Below are positions 27,551-38,632 of a stretch of DNA of 64,000 bases, in pieces. Below the pieces are notes generated by a model, which saw nothing but the letters and a program-made list of their open reading frames with translations, did no database searches and was not told the DNA's origin. Made by a program: the position numbers and the translations under genes. Position 1 is the stretch's first letter, and every line of letters starts with the position of its first letter. Location of the stretch: positions 797,974-861,973 of the forward strand of contig VUYV01000102.1 in NCBI GenBank assembly GCA_008711295.1, read 5' to 3'. This stretch comes from Anarhynchus alexandrinus. Lineage: Eukaryota; Chordata; Aves; Charadriiformes; Charadriidae.

Positions 27551-30500
27551 CTGGGAATTGATATATTAAATAAAGAAATTATAACAATTGCCTGAAAAAG
27601 TCACTGTAGTAACATGTAGCCATGCAACATTTTCCTTCCTTATATTGCTAAAACATCCCAACACCTCCAGGCAGTTTCTTTAAAGCTATGTTTAATTATT
27701 TTATGTCAGCAGCACTCAAGGAAAACTTTTTGAATTCTGCATTTGGTGTTTGACTGCTTTGTGTTTCTGCTGTGTGCAGTGACTTTTAAAAGCATTGCCT
27801 GTCTCCCTTGGGAAGCCTTTGTGCTCCTGGTTGTGTCTGTGGGACTGATCAACCCTTACTTCTACGTGAGTCCTGTTTGGCTGGAGCTGGGACAAAGCAG
27901 TTTGTCTGTCCCCACACCGTTGCCTGACAGAGAGGATGGACTCTGGGCTGCACCTCGCAGGCTGTGTGCGTGGGGCATTGCTCTGGCGTTGGGCAAGACG
28001 GCTGGTTTGGGAGTGGGGGCTCAATAGCGACAGCTGGCTTTAAGTGTGAGCAACAGGGAGAGGGTCCCGACCCTCGGTAGGTTAGTTGTAGTAGCAGCAG
28101 TGCAACTCATGAGATGTGTTTTAGGGAGGAAAAAGGGACCTGTACTTCTAATCGAAGATATTTTCTTACATTAGCTGTGAAGATAATGCCTGTTCTCTCA
28201 ACAGCTGGTAGGAGGGGGAGTTTGTGCATGATTGTGGGGACATCCCTGATGGGCAGCTGTACACCCAGGCATCCAGGAGCTGTGGAATAAGATGCATTTG
28301 CCCTTCCTCAGCCAAGGGTAATAACAATCCTGTGCTCAATGTATTCTCGTGTGCCCAGTTGTAGGTGGTGGAGATCCCCTCCCTTGTGTTGAGAAAAAGG
28401 CGTCTCAAATCTTGAACTGAGCCTTGTATACTCCTAGTTATGTACAAGGCACAGCACAGTGGCAATGCTCAGTAATCATTTGGGTCATCACTTACTTAAC
28501 TATTTTCCATTTAATTATTTTTACCCGAACTTGTTTTCTCCATATCCACGAAAAAAGAGACTGATAATAATAATGATAATTATAATGTTATAACAGAAAA
28601 TATCTGTATGTTACCTCCTAAAAGTAGTAATGCAAACAACAGCTGGAAAATGCTGTAGATGAGTGGGAAAGTAAACATCAGTTCAAGTTGTTCAGGAGTG
28701 AATGAGAGCTGTACTATAGTTGAACATAGCTGAGTGTTTTGCATGCCTGTTTCCAGAGACACTGTACGACATCTGAAGGGAATAATAGAAAGACAATTGT
28801 GAAATAGCAGCCTGTGAGTCCTTCAGCATTTTAGTAATTTGGATTAACAAGAAACCTGCAGTAATGGATAACTAAGAAAATGGTATTCTTCAGCTCATAT
28901 AGTCACAAAAACACTCCACAAGTCACATGGTTGTTACCACCAGAACACACACAATTTCATAGAATAGAATCATAGAATCATAGAATTGCCTAGGTTGGAA
29001 GGGACCCTTAGGATCATCGAGTCCAACCATTAACCTAACACTGCTAAAACCACTATGTCCCTAAGCACCATATTTACCTGCCTTTTAAATACCTCCAGGG
29101 ATGATGATTACACCACTTCCCTGGGCAGCTTGTTCCAATGTTTGGTAACCCTTTCTGTGAAGAATTTTTTCCTAATATCCATCCTAAACCTACAGCAATT
29201 CAGCAATTGTAAAGGACTGTGATCCACTTTCAAGCCACATATATGGCATTCACTATCTCCCTTTTTTGTAATGGTGTTCTAAATTGTAGGCTGCTACATC
29301 TTCATGAGAAATTTTACTGCAGTCCCAGCCCACTTGTAAGTCAGGTCCGTTTCACTCATTTGAAGTGTAGGACATGGGTGCATAAGGGGAAGATGTATGA
29401 AAGATTTGAGGAAATAGTATAGTCAGAATATGTACATAAAAATAAGCACAAGAAAAGTTTTATCTACACATAATATCCCAGAAACAGGGTTGGGGAATGA
29501 GTGACCCTGTGCTGTAGCTAATGTTTAGGGAGCATTCTTAGCATTGATTAATCATTAAATAAAACTTTTTTCACAGCTGAAAAAAGGCTACAGGTCTTTG
29601 TCACAGAGAATTTCATACCTGTGCCAAGACAGACCAGCTACACGGGCCAGAAAGAATCCCAGAGAATAGCCAGCTGCTGGAAATATGGTGCCAATGATCC
29701 ATAATTTGGGTGAGATAATCCAGGAGCCTTTGTAGAGTATTCCTCCAACCACAGCAATGAGCACGATGAGGACCGCTCCCAGAATGGAACCAACCTGTGA
29801 GGGGAAATAAGAATGTGTGAATACGAGACCCCAATGAGATTTAATGGCATTAAACATAGTGTCAAACGTGCCTGTGAGTGTCTCTGAGTCACTGAAATAT
29901 CTTATTAAACATAAAACCTAAAGTTTATGGCAATGTAATTCACAGCAGGCAAACAGATTAGATAGCTGCCATTTTTCCCAAACAGAAGATGTAAGATGTA
30001 CTTCAATGTGTGACTACAGATATAGATCATGGCACAGCTATAACAGGTATCAACAGCAGATACCTATAAAACTAGTCTCTTGAAGCCTTGGCTATAATTG
30101 TACTTAGAACTGGAGATTAGAAAAAATTTCACAGGTGTGATGTGAGCAAGAAATGGTGCACACATTAGAAGAATTTCCCCAGAGTTGCTGGGAAACTGAC
30201 AGCCTAATATCTAGTATAATGCACTTTTCCACCCCACTTCTTAGGCAGTCACACTCTGGGGCTTAGTATAGCATATATTAACTAGATGCTAGATTGTTAG
30301 TGGTAGGAAATTATTTGCCAAGCTGAGGAGTAAATCTTTAATGTGGTTGAAAAATTGTGTTTGAAAACTGGCTGTGAGCTCATACAGCATTTCTACATAG
30401 ACATAGTCACTGAGTTGATCTTATTTCCTGTGGCTGAATGTACTGAGATCTTCTCTGCTGCTTGCCAAAAAAAGTGATAACTCACTCTTCTCAATATCCA

Positions 30501-33500
30501 AGTGAAATGTCTGCCCTTACGGCATATGTTGCCGGGGATCTCACTGGCAGACTTCTGGGCCTAAGCTTAGGAGAATCTATTTCTCAGCTAAAACGTATAT
30601 TCCCATTGAGTTGGCTTCATCAGTCTTTGGCTGAAGCCTTTTTAAGAACACTGAGTGAACAAATACTTTTGTTTGACTGAGCTATTAACCACATGCACCT
30701 TGGAAGAAGAAACATGGTCTGGCCACGACAAGCTCTTCTATTTCACCTGGCACACTGTCTTTGTGCTCGTATCTCCATTTCTCACTACATGGACCTTAAT
30801 CTGACAGATACGGCTCAATCTTCACTTGAGGCTTCATTGTCCTACATAAAGCAAACTGTCAACAGACCCTACTGTGGGTTGCTCACCCACTTGGTAAGAA
30901 AGAGGATGAAACGTTTTGCTGAGAGAGCAAGTAGAGTTTCTTTTCATGTGAGTGCAAGTCCGTGCTTTTCCCTTGGCTGAATAAACAGGAGTAGTACAGT
31001 TTTGAAACCAGCACTCAATAGTATCCAAGTTCATAAGTAAGCTGTGAGTGCATTTAAAAATACAACACAAGAAGCTAAGAGTTTAAGAAAATGAATTGAC
31101 TTAAAAGGACCTTATCTGTGTTCTGTACTTCCTGAGCTGATAGCAGAGAAATGATAACAAAGGATAGGTAGAATAACAAGTTGCCATATTAGTTTTCTTT
31201 AAGAAAATTTAGAAAACATATGTGTTAACTAAGAATTGTTCACAAAGTCCAAGGGTACTCAGCATGTCTGACAATCACTTTAAACCTAAACCTAAACTTA
31301 AAGTTCAGAATGATTAATTAGCTCTTAACACTAAATGCAATTGAGTTGTTATTGTTGTTGTTTTTATGATGATGATGATGATGATGATGGTGAGACTAGT
31401 TTTTGCCAAAAACCCCATCTTTTTGATGCATCAGAAACTATCTTGCAAAGATGGTTGAATTTTGTGAATAGTTTTGTTAGATTTTTTTAACAGTTGGAAC
31501 ATTTTCAATTTTTTTTTAATGAAATTGATTTCATCCTCATAACTGCCCTCCAAAATCAATAAACTGGTTTAAAAGCAGAAAGTTTTTTTTTTGATCCAGA
31601 ATGTTTTCATTTTTTATTATTTTGCATCAAAAACTGCTTCCAGTTGACCTGATGATTTTCCTTCCAATTTCAGTTTACATTATAAACTGAACTCAATTAC
31701 TGACATAGTTGTAGCCAAAGACGAAAGTAGGCTCTTTGGATAATGATGGTTTCTAATAATGTATGCAACTCATGCTTGTTTGTGCAAGGGGAAAGCAATA
31801 CATTTCTTCAGCATCTCATTTGTTTTCTTTTGAAAACTTCCTGGCTCTTATGAAGTCAGATACTAATACCATGAATAGCAATGCACCACTTCAGTGGTGC
31901 CACTGATTCCATAATTTGTACATAATTACCAATGCTTCAGCCTTATATATCCTACCTTAAGTATGACTTTTGCTTTACTAGGCCATCTGTGGTTAACGTA
32001 TATTCCCAACGAAACAGGAATTACAAGAGCTACCAGTGAAATTCCTGCAAAAAAAGAAGAGAGAAGTTAAGCCCATGTATAGTGCAGAAGTTCATGAGAG
32101 GAGGACAGACACTGTGTAGAGTGGCTGGGGGCACGGAGCAAACCTTCAGAGGATGTTTCTGGTATGTGCACCCCAGAGCACGCCTGCACGCTGTACCCAC
32201 ACCTGCCCATTTGCTTTTCTATAGAGTCTGTTATCTTTGGCAGCCTGTTGAAGTAATTGCCATTCTGCTGAGCTACATGCTCATTCACCTGCATCAGAAA
32301 GGCAGACAGAAATTTGAGTGTGCTAATCATCACTATCCTGTGATGTGAGTAGCTATATTAAATGTTCATTTTGTCTGCAGGTGTTTCGCTACTGTACCAT
32401 ATCGACAACTGGTTTAGAGCTTCTTTTGTTTTGGCCTCCCCCCTCCAGTATTTATTTTGAAAGCACAAGCAATGTATGTGATTTTTTCCCCCCCCAGGAC
32501 AATGGGAAATGAAACTGAAGAATATGAAAGTGACTCTGCTGGCTTTTAAGATTAGCACAACATGGAACTGCACTTGATAAGCACTAGGGCCACAGCTCTG
32601 CAAAGCACTGGAGCATGTATTTCCAAATACTTTGACTATTTTCTCTTTGTAGCTGGATGAGATTTTTGACAGGAAGTCAAATGAAGCCACTCCTGGCTGT
32701 GTAGATTGCAGCTTTTCAAAGAGACACAGCAGTTTTAATCACTTGCTTAATTATCCACGTGTGCTTAAGTACTTTGCCATACTATGGCCTCAGAACTTAG
32801 CACTTTGCAGGATTGTGCCTTAAAGCTGTTACAAACACAGCGGAAGCAGCTATTCCTGTATGCATTATTCTATACTCTTATACCAGTACCATGCAGGTCT
32901 CCAAACCATTTGGAAAGAAAAATATGCACAATCTTGTGATAAATATCTGTACAATATTTATAATGACTTCAATCTTTTTTTTTTTTTTTTTTTTTNAGAG
33001 CTGTGGATGAAGTGAAGTGATCTAGGTACCATGGAAGTTATTGGAAAGTATGAGGATGAATATTTTTAAAAATCTGGGGTCATTTCTTCATGACTCTGCA
33101 TGAGGCTGAAGTAAAGGTGGTTGTTACTAGAGGAAGGATGAAGGACAGAGTCAGAAGGGAAAGTGCTGGTTCACTGGACTCACCAATGCTGTCGTAGGGG
33201 AGTACAATTGCGTTAGAATCAGTCCACATCTTGGTGTACACAAAGAGGCAAAGTGGCATCATTCCCATTGCAAGCAGTGTGGAGCAAGTTGTCATGCTGA
33301 TGCTGCAAAGAAATCGGTTACAGTGACAGTTCATCTCATGCTGGTCTATAGCCTCGCTCATTTTCTTATTACGGCTTCACAGCTTATGAAATGCTGGGCA
33401 GGAAATGCTGCTGGCCACAGTCAATTTATCCTGTATATCAGGTTAGAAAAAAAGCTAAATGAAAGGAATGGTTTCTGCTGAAAAGAAAGGAACATAAAAT

Positions 33501-36500
33501 ATCTACGTGTTCCGCAGCCACAGAACAATAATTTTCGGTGCAAATGAGGCCGTCAGACAGGCGGCCATCAGGAAGGTCTGCTGGCAAGTCTGTCTCCACT
33601 CTGGCTGTCGGGCTGGCTTCTGAGAGGGTGGCAGGCTGGACAGGGTCAGATGGACATAAAATGGAGCTTTCCATTATACCAGCAGTTCTAGAGTGTTAAA
33701 ATTTCACTCCAAAGTCAACAACACTAAAAAAATAAAAATCTTTCATCATCTAGGATGTGTGATGTAATAAAATTCCCTTTTCTGGCTTGTTTTGATCTAG
33801 ACCAAAGAGTAGGTGTTGAGAATTACTCAGTGAAGCTGAGCATAACTATTGTTCCTTCAGTGGTTTGTGCAAAAACATTTCTGTTTTAAAAATACAAAGT
33901 CTTAAAACCATCAGGCCTGATACACCTTATATTAAAAGATGCATTTTGCTACAGGAATGAAGAAGGAGGAAAAGGCAAGACAGCTAAAATAAGGAGGAAA
34001 TTCTCAGAATCTGAGTAAAACCAGATAAAACTATGTCTACAAATCACACTCCTCTGACATAAAAATAATGAGAGAGGGTTCTAGTTAAGGGACTTTGGAA
34101 ACTTCCTTATGAGCCTCACTTCTGATTTCTCTTTTGTGTCTCTTGCCCTTCAAAAAGGGACTACTGACCCCATTCCACAAACTGGGCAGATCCAAAGAAA
34201 TCTAGAACAACTAATACAAAGCCCACAGGAATATCCGCATTAATTTTGGTTCCTGTCACTCTCTGCTTCAGAGTCATTAAACAGAGCTTTGTAGGAGACT
34301 CTGGCAAGAGAGTTCCTACACGCAGAGAAAAAAGAGGCATAGGCTACAATTAAGGTCAGGTGAAGACCTAAATGGATAAAAGAGCTTATTTTTCCTACCT
34401 CCGCATTTCCTACATCATCGTACTGTCCCTGTATCTACATCTTGCTCCAAAGTCTGCATGTTCTCTAACCCCAATCCCTGTGCTCTCAGAAGCTCCTGGG
34501 GAAGGTATGGAGGAGAGGAGAAGGTGTTTCAGAAGCAGTTGTTCTTGTGAAATATCAAGAGATGTCAAAACCAGATGTCCCTATGGAAAGCTTTAGAGGA
34601 TATCACCTGGGTCTGAGTTACTAAGAAAGGTATAAAACCTCATACTTCACCTCCCTGTGATTATATGAGCAGCAGAAAATTAATTCCTACTCTAACTTGT
34701 GGTCTATTTGGACTTGGATGCTTTGAAGCAGGACTGCAGACAATGGTGATGGGTTGTTATGTATAAACACAAAATATTATCAGTTACAAAAAAAACCCTT
34801 GTCTGATATGATGGACAGGCTTTCTATAATGCTGTGCTGGCTCCAGAAACCAGCCACGCTACTTATGCTGTTCTTTTATCAAGAACTGAAGATGCTTGCA
34901 TTACCCTCTCTGCTGTACCTCCCATATCTTCTGGTCCCTGCATTACTGTCTCAAAGGTACTGACCAAAAGTCTTTGACTTCTTCAGATAATGGTCTTTAC
35001 CTGAAGAACAATATTTTATAGGTGTTTCCAATTTACTTCACCCTCTGACAGCATCATGAGATATAAACCTTACTCATATTTATAGTATCATCAATTTGGA
35101 ATTTTAGCACTGATTTCAGTGGCGCGACTGGGAACACGCAGAGCTGAGAAAGCATAGTTTAGCTCAGTGTATTCTTCCAAGGAAAAATTAGGACAGAATT
35201 TCAGACTTGTGCTGGATATCTTTCCATCTGTGGTTTCCTAGACCTTTATTTATTGAAATTAAGTGTCTTACAGTTCCTAATATCATAGGTCTTTCCCCAG
35301 CGGTGAGGAAGTTGGTGATTAGCAGAGCTGACCTCATACATAATTCGAAAGCTGGTATTACATTAACACCTGTGTGTGACAGAAAAGTTCACTATTTTCA
35401 AAGGATGGAAAAAATGTCTTATTAAAGCTACAAATATTAACATTCTTAGTCTATTTGCCCTAGCTCCACATCTTTCTTACTTCTATTATTTTTTCCATTT
35501 CTACTTCAAACTGGCATATGATAAATTGGATGAATGCTCCAATTTATGTTACTCTGTGGGAAACAGAGAAATGATCCTGTTTATTTTAGAGCAAGGTAAT
35601 CAGGATATAAAAAGAAAAAGATGGCTCATTTTTAATGGCTGTTAGAGTTAATGAACCCCCCATGGAATTTGCGTCAAGAGTAGGGTTCGCTTCTCCTGCA
35701 TGTTTGATGTCCCAGGCCATGCCAGGTGCCTTACATATCTGTTTCTGAGTTCAGAGCACCCTGTCACCGAGACCATCACACTCCACCACAAAGGAGTTTT
35801 TTCATTGCCCCCAGTATGCAGGGCTGCCTTAGTCAGGGGCGCCTGGCCTGTAAAGCTTTCCCTCGGTTTGAAGACTTTGCAGAAGGTGCCAGGAGCAGAT
35901 AGAATTACCGCGAGTGATTTTCATTTGTATTAGTTCCCAAAGAGAAAATCTAAGCCTGTCTATTCATTGTATAGAACACAAAAGGAGAGAAAATATTTTT
36001 CCACAGGTGGTCTTTTTCAAGAAACATTGCTTCAAGAACAATTGTGAAGCCGTTATTTTGTACAGAGCATTCAGATCTTAAAATCCTTTGGTTTATTTTT
36101 ACTGCCCAAGATCTTGGGAGAAACAAAATCACAGAAGTAGTTCAAACTTGGACAAAGATTTCATAATCCTTAGTATCTTATCCTCTTCATAACTGCTATT
36201 TTCTGCAGAATCTGAAGATTTACAATAAAGACATTTTCTAATACACACGATGCTGTTGTGCTATCTTCCTCATGAATTCTCAGTGAACCAAGGATATTTG
36301 CTATTCTGCTTATATTTACTACTATTACAGTAACTAAACATCTTTACAAGAAGAAAGGTCCACCCCGCATGGGCCGGGAAGTTAAGAAAAAAAATCAGAC
36401 AGTCCTTCTCAATATAAAGTTTACAATGTAAAAAGCCACATGAACTACTTAAAGAATGGCTGCTCTTACCTTAGGTCCATGTCTCCATCCACCCAGTAGG

Positions 36501-36858
36501 CGATGACATTGGAGGCTGTGCCCCCTGGACAGCATCCCATGATCAGCACCACAACAGCTTGAATAGGAAGCACGTTAAAGGCCAGGGACAGCAAGAAGGC
36601 TGTGAGAGGCATAATTCCAAACTGGCAAAGGAAACCCACAAAAATGCCCCAGGGTCTTTTTATGTGGCCCCAGAATTTCTTAATGTCCACATTGCAACCC
36701 ATGGAGAACATCACCATAGCCAGCATGATTGTTAGAACAGTACTTAAAACTATGCTCAAAGTTTCATTAAAATTATCTTCTGGTAACACACAAGATGTGC
36801 CACTGCAAATAGTAGCATTTGCTGGACAAGCCGTGGAGTTTTCTGCCAAAGGCCCCAT
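27417..36858 (-). CDS. SLC10A2: SLC10A2 / ASBT, ileal sodium/bile acid cotransporter (six coding exons, whole gene span)
   Basis: Joining the six exons listed below gives a 354-residue protein against 348 in human. It is the Na+-coupled bile acid transporter of the apical membrane of ileal enterocytes, renal proximal tubule and cholangiocytes (SBF/SLC10 family, known role). Visible marks: sequons at N7, N14 (aligns with the glycosylated N10 of human) and N31; conserved VMFSMGCN at 49-56; CCPGGTASN at 109-117; acidic loop residues D124, D126, D128; MTTCSTLL in exon 2; and ETGMQNTQ at 265-272, whose E265 matches human E261. Hydrophobic segments lie near 33-52, 71-91, 99-119, 131-150, 171-188, 200-220, 230-254, 267-285 and 290-313, followed by a charged cytosolic tail. 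All junctions are GT/AG and phases agree. No stop or frameshift was seen. The closest paralogue, SLC10A1, has a shorter, different tail, so SLC10A2 is preferred. Confidence 0.97.
28615..28772 (-). CDS. SLC10A2: SLC10A2 coding exon 5
   Basis: This 158-nt exon has acceptor TTCCCTTCAG|ATGTCG and donor TTAGGAG|GTAACA. It encodes [20 protein letters not shown] and the remainder of residues 259-310. It holds the key E265, Q269, N270 and Q272 residues of the bile-acid/Na+ site and the last hydrophobic segment, [18 protein letters not shown]. The first ATG visible in this exon is internal, not a start. It leaves in phase 1, and Gly 311 is split. Confidence 0.96.
28958..29195 (-). mobile_element. CR1 LINE 3' fragment in SLC10A2 intron 4
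   Basis: The sequence opens with catagaatagaatcatagaa (the reversed CR1 terminal octamer repeats) and continues with ggttggaagggaccc, aggatcatcgagtccaacc and ttccctgggcagcttgttcc, all typical of the avian CR1 3' UTR. It is 5'-truncated, about 240 bp, and in the same orientation as the host gene. Confidence 0.93.
29619..29794 (-). CDS. SLC10A2: SLC10A2 coding exon 4
   Basis: This 176-nt exon has acceptor CCCCTCACAG|GTTGG and donor GGCACAG|GTATGAA. It encodes residues 200-257: [20 protein letters not shown] (membrane segment), a short loop with KGSWIISP, then [20 protein letters not shown] (membrane segment) and ARVAGLSWH. It leaves in phase 2, so codon 258 (Arg) is split with exon 5. Sequence and length agree with the mammalian exon. 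Confidence 0.96.
31361..31390 (+). repeat. ATG trinucleotide microsatellite in SLC10A2 intron 3
   Basis: About eight ATG units run from 31366 to 31389, preceded by a short GTT-rich stretch. It lies in the intron between exons 3 and 4, away from the splice sites. Confidence 0.9.
31956..32044 (-). CDS. SLC10A2: SLC10A2 coding exon 3
   Basis: This 89-nt exon is easily missed by ORF scanning. The acceptor is a T-run ending TTGCAG|GAATTTC and the donor is CTTAAG|GTAGG. Translation gives [18 protein letters not shown] followed by [11 protein letters not shown], matching the fifth membrane segment and basic loop of ASBT at residues 171-199. It joins exon 2 through the split Gly codon 170 and ends in phase 0. 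Confidence 0.95.
32975..32996 (+). repeat. Poly-T run ending in an undetermined base (intron 2)
   Basis: There are 21 consecutive T and then an N at 32996, within SLC10A2 intron 2 between exons 2 and 3. This is an unresolved assembly position. Missing sequence of unknown length cannot be excluded, but both neighbouring exons are complete. Confidence 0.9.
33184..33302 (-). CDS. SLC10A2: SLC10A2 coding exon 2
   Basis: This exon is 119 nt, the same length as I recall for human exon 2. The acceptor reads TTTCTTTGCAG|CATCAGC and the donor ATTG|GTGAGTCC. It encodes residues 131-169, beginning [18 protein letters not shown] and continuing through YTKMW to PYDSI. This covers the fourth hydrophobic segment and the following extracellular loop. 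It enters in phase 2 and leaves in phase 1. The open frame continues a little past the donor, but only intronic sequence follows. Confidence 0.96.
36470..36858 (-). CDS. SLC10A2: SLC10A2 coding exon 1 (residues 1-129 plus two bases)
   Basis: The exon encodes the extracellular N-terminus, the first three hydrophobic segments and the Na+-site signature CCPGGTASN (109-117), and ends in WVDGDMDL. The donor reads AG|GTAAGAGC at 36469. The start was chosen at the ATG at 36858, in a strong context (A at -3, G at +4). It gives an N-terminus of the usual length with the conserved glycosylation sequon at N14. An in-frame upstream ATG at 36891 would add 11 residues ([11 protein letters not shown]) in a weaker context (+4 is C). 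The exon leaves in phase 2, and the split codon 130 is Ser. [12 protein letters not shown] at 60-71 differs from the human loop by Trp for Leu. Confidence 0.96.
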
Positions 36859-37092
36859 GTTAAATTGCCGGGAAAGAAGGTACGTCTGCATTTTGAAATA
36901 CAGAACCGCTCAGTACATCCGAGGCAAACTTTCAAGCCTGTGTGAATTGGTTGTTTGTCAGTGACTCCTTTTAAATGATCCAGGAAGCAATAAAGTGCAA
37001 TAAATACTGGAACATGCTTGCTATTCTTGAAGGGTTTGGCACACCGCTGATTCATATAGTTATAAAAGTTGCACTTGCTCGGTATGGTGACA

Positions 37093-37105
37093 ATTAATCA
37101 TTTAT
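37093..37105 (-). promoter_or_regulatory. HNF1-like site upstream of SLC10A2
   Basis: ATTAATCATTTAT matches about 10 of 13 positions of the HNF1 palindrome GTTAATNATTAAC, some 235 bp upstream of the chosen start codon. Mammalian SLC10A2 promoters are known to depend on HNF1-alpha. An AP-1-like GAGTCA lies on the minus strand at 36967-36962. The transcription start is not known here, so either site could fall in the promoter or the 5' UTR. Confidence 0.3.
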
Positions 37106-38598
37106 TCATATGATAATGAAGAATCCCACATCAAGAAGACAGCTGTGTTAATATTTAAGAGTGTAAAGGAGTCGTGGTGTAGTTGAGCACACGAAATGAG
37201 AATCACAGGAGGAAGAGAAAGTTTAGACTTCATTCTTTGAATTTCTTGCATGCCTTCGGGAGAGCTGCTCATGCGTGCACCGTCACTGGCATTACAGGGG
37301 TCTGTGGGGCGGAAAGGAGCGACCGAAATAAAAGAAACGACGAGCAGAGGTCCTGAGCTAGGATTGGAAGCTGCAACTCTTGCTAAGTGATGCAGCATTC
37401 ACCATGACACACGGGCTCGTTTGAATGTGGTGGGATCCTCATTCGGTCGTATTTCTAGTATAACAGAAGTTATGACTGGTGTAAAGTGATAATTCTGCCA
37501 CAGGACTGCATGCATATTTGTGTCAATTTTGGCTTCTAAATGCAACCTTTAGGTAATCTTTCCGATTCTTTCTCAGCTTCTGCATAATCCTGAAAATGGT
37601 GAAGATCCCTGGTTTCCTGTGATGCAGTCTGAGAACATGGAGAACTGCTGTTGGCCTGACATCTCCACATCCCTCCAGCCTGGTCACTGGGTGACCACCT
37701 GGTGGCTGCACTTCCCTGCTTGTGTCTCACATTGCTCCTGGCCATGTCCACCTCTGCACCGAGCTCATCAGCTTGGGAAGAGAGGAGAGGGGAAGGGAGG
37801 GAGGGGAGCAAGGATCCATAGGATGCGCTTATTTAGGTGGCATGGAGATTTATGTTCCTCCTGGCACCTTCTGCCAGACGCAGCTGGTGCAGTCATGCTT
37901 CGCTTCAGCTTGGGCTGGAAATGGAGGGTGGTGAGGAGTGTGGGGTGGACAGGATGGAGGAGAAAGAAGAAGTGTTTGCTGAGGTGACTGTGGGGAGCGG
38001 GGAACAGGGCGGCAGGGCCAGCATGCTGCTTTGGAGCTGTGGTACCCAGCCAAAGATGACTGTGTCCCCTTCAGCATGGCAACATATTCAGCATCCATAC
38101 TGGGAGCGAGGGTGCAGGTCACCTTTTTTGCCTGGTGTGGCATGGAGGTTGGGAGACAGATTACTCGTGCCTGGCTTTGGTGTGGCCCATTGTTCTCTGT
38201 CATCCCCAATGGCTCAGAAGGGATGAGAAGCTGAGGCAGGGCAGCTTCCCTGGGGCCCTTCTGGGGTGTGACAGCTCTGGGATGAGCTCTGACAGTGCTT
38301 ACGTCTTGTTTGTATGTGGGAACAAAGGAGCTTCTTGGAGTCCTCGATGTATGTGCCTCCTGCTGTGCATCTCTGTTCTCCCTCTCCTGCCTCATTTCAT
38401 GCCCTTCTCTTGGGTATGCTTTCCTGTGAAACAACATCACAGATCAGTCAGCACTTAGATGTCTTTACTGTGCTTATCACCTTACTAGGTGGATGCTGTG
38501 CAAATATTCATGCATTAAATATCACAATAACTTTGTGCTGCTGATATTCTGTAAGAGCAAAAGAAGACAGGAGAGCAGCCAGATGAGGTCTTCACGCC

Positions 38599-38632
38599 AA
38601 AACAACAGCAGCAACAGCAACAACAACAACAA
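38599..38632 (+). repeat. CAA/CAG-rich trinucleotide microsatellite
   Basis: Mixed CAA and CAG units form a run of about 34 bp, some 1.7 kb upstream of the SLC10A2 start. Read in one frame it would give Gln/Asn/Ser-rich peptide, but no gene structure supports translation. Confidence 0.9.

Noticed and set aside
28580..28762. Open frame beginning with Met inside SLC10A2 exon 5, as a small separate gene
   Set aside because: The Met is created by the acceptor junction, and the sequence is the middle of SLC10A2 in phase with exon 4.
36602..36964. 120-codon plus-strand open frame over SLC10A2 exon 1
   Set aside because: It is antisense to a confirmed coding exon and has no family match, so it is a shadow frame.
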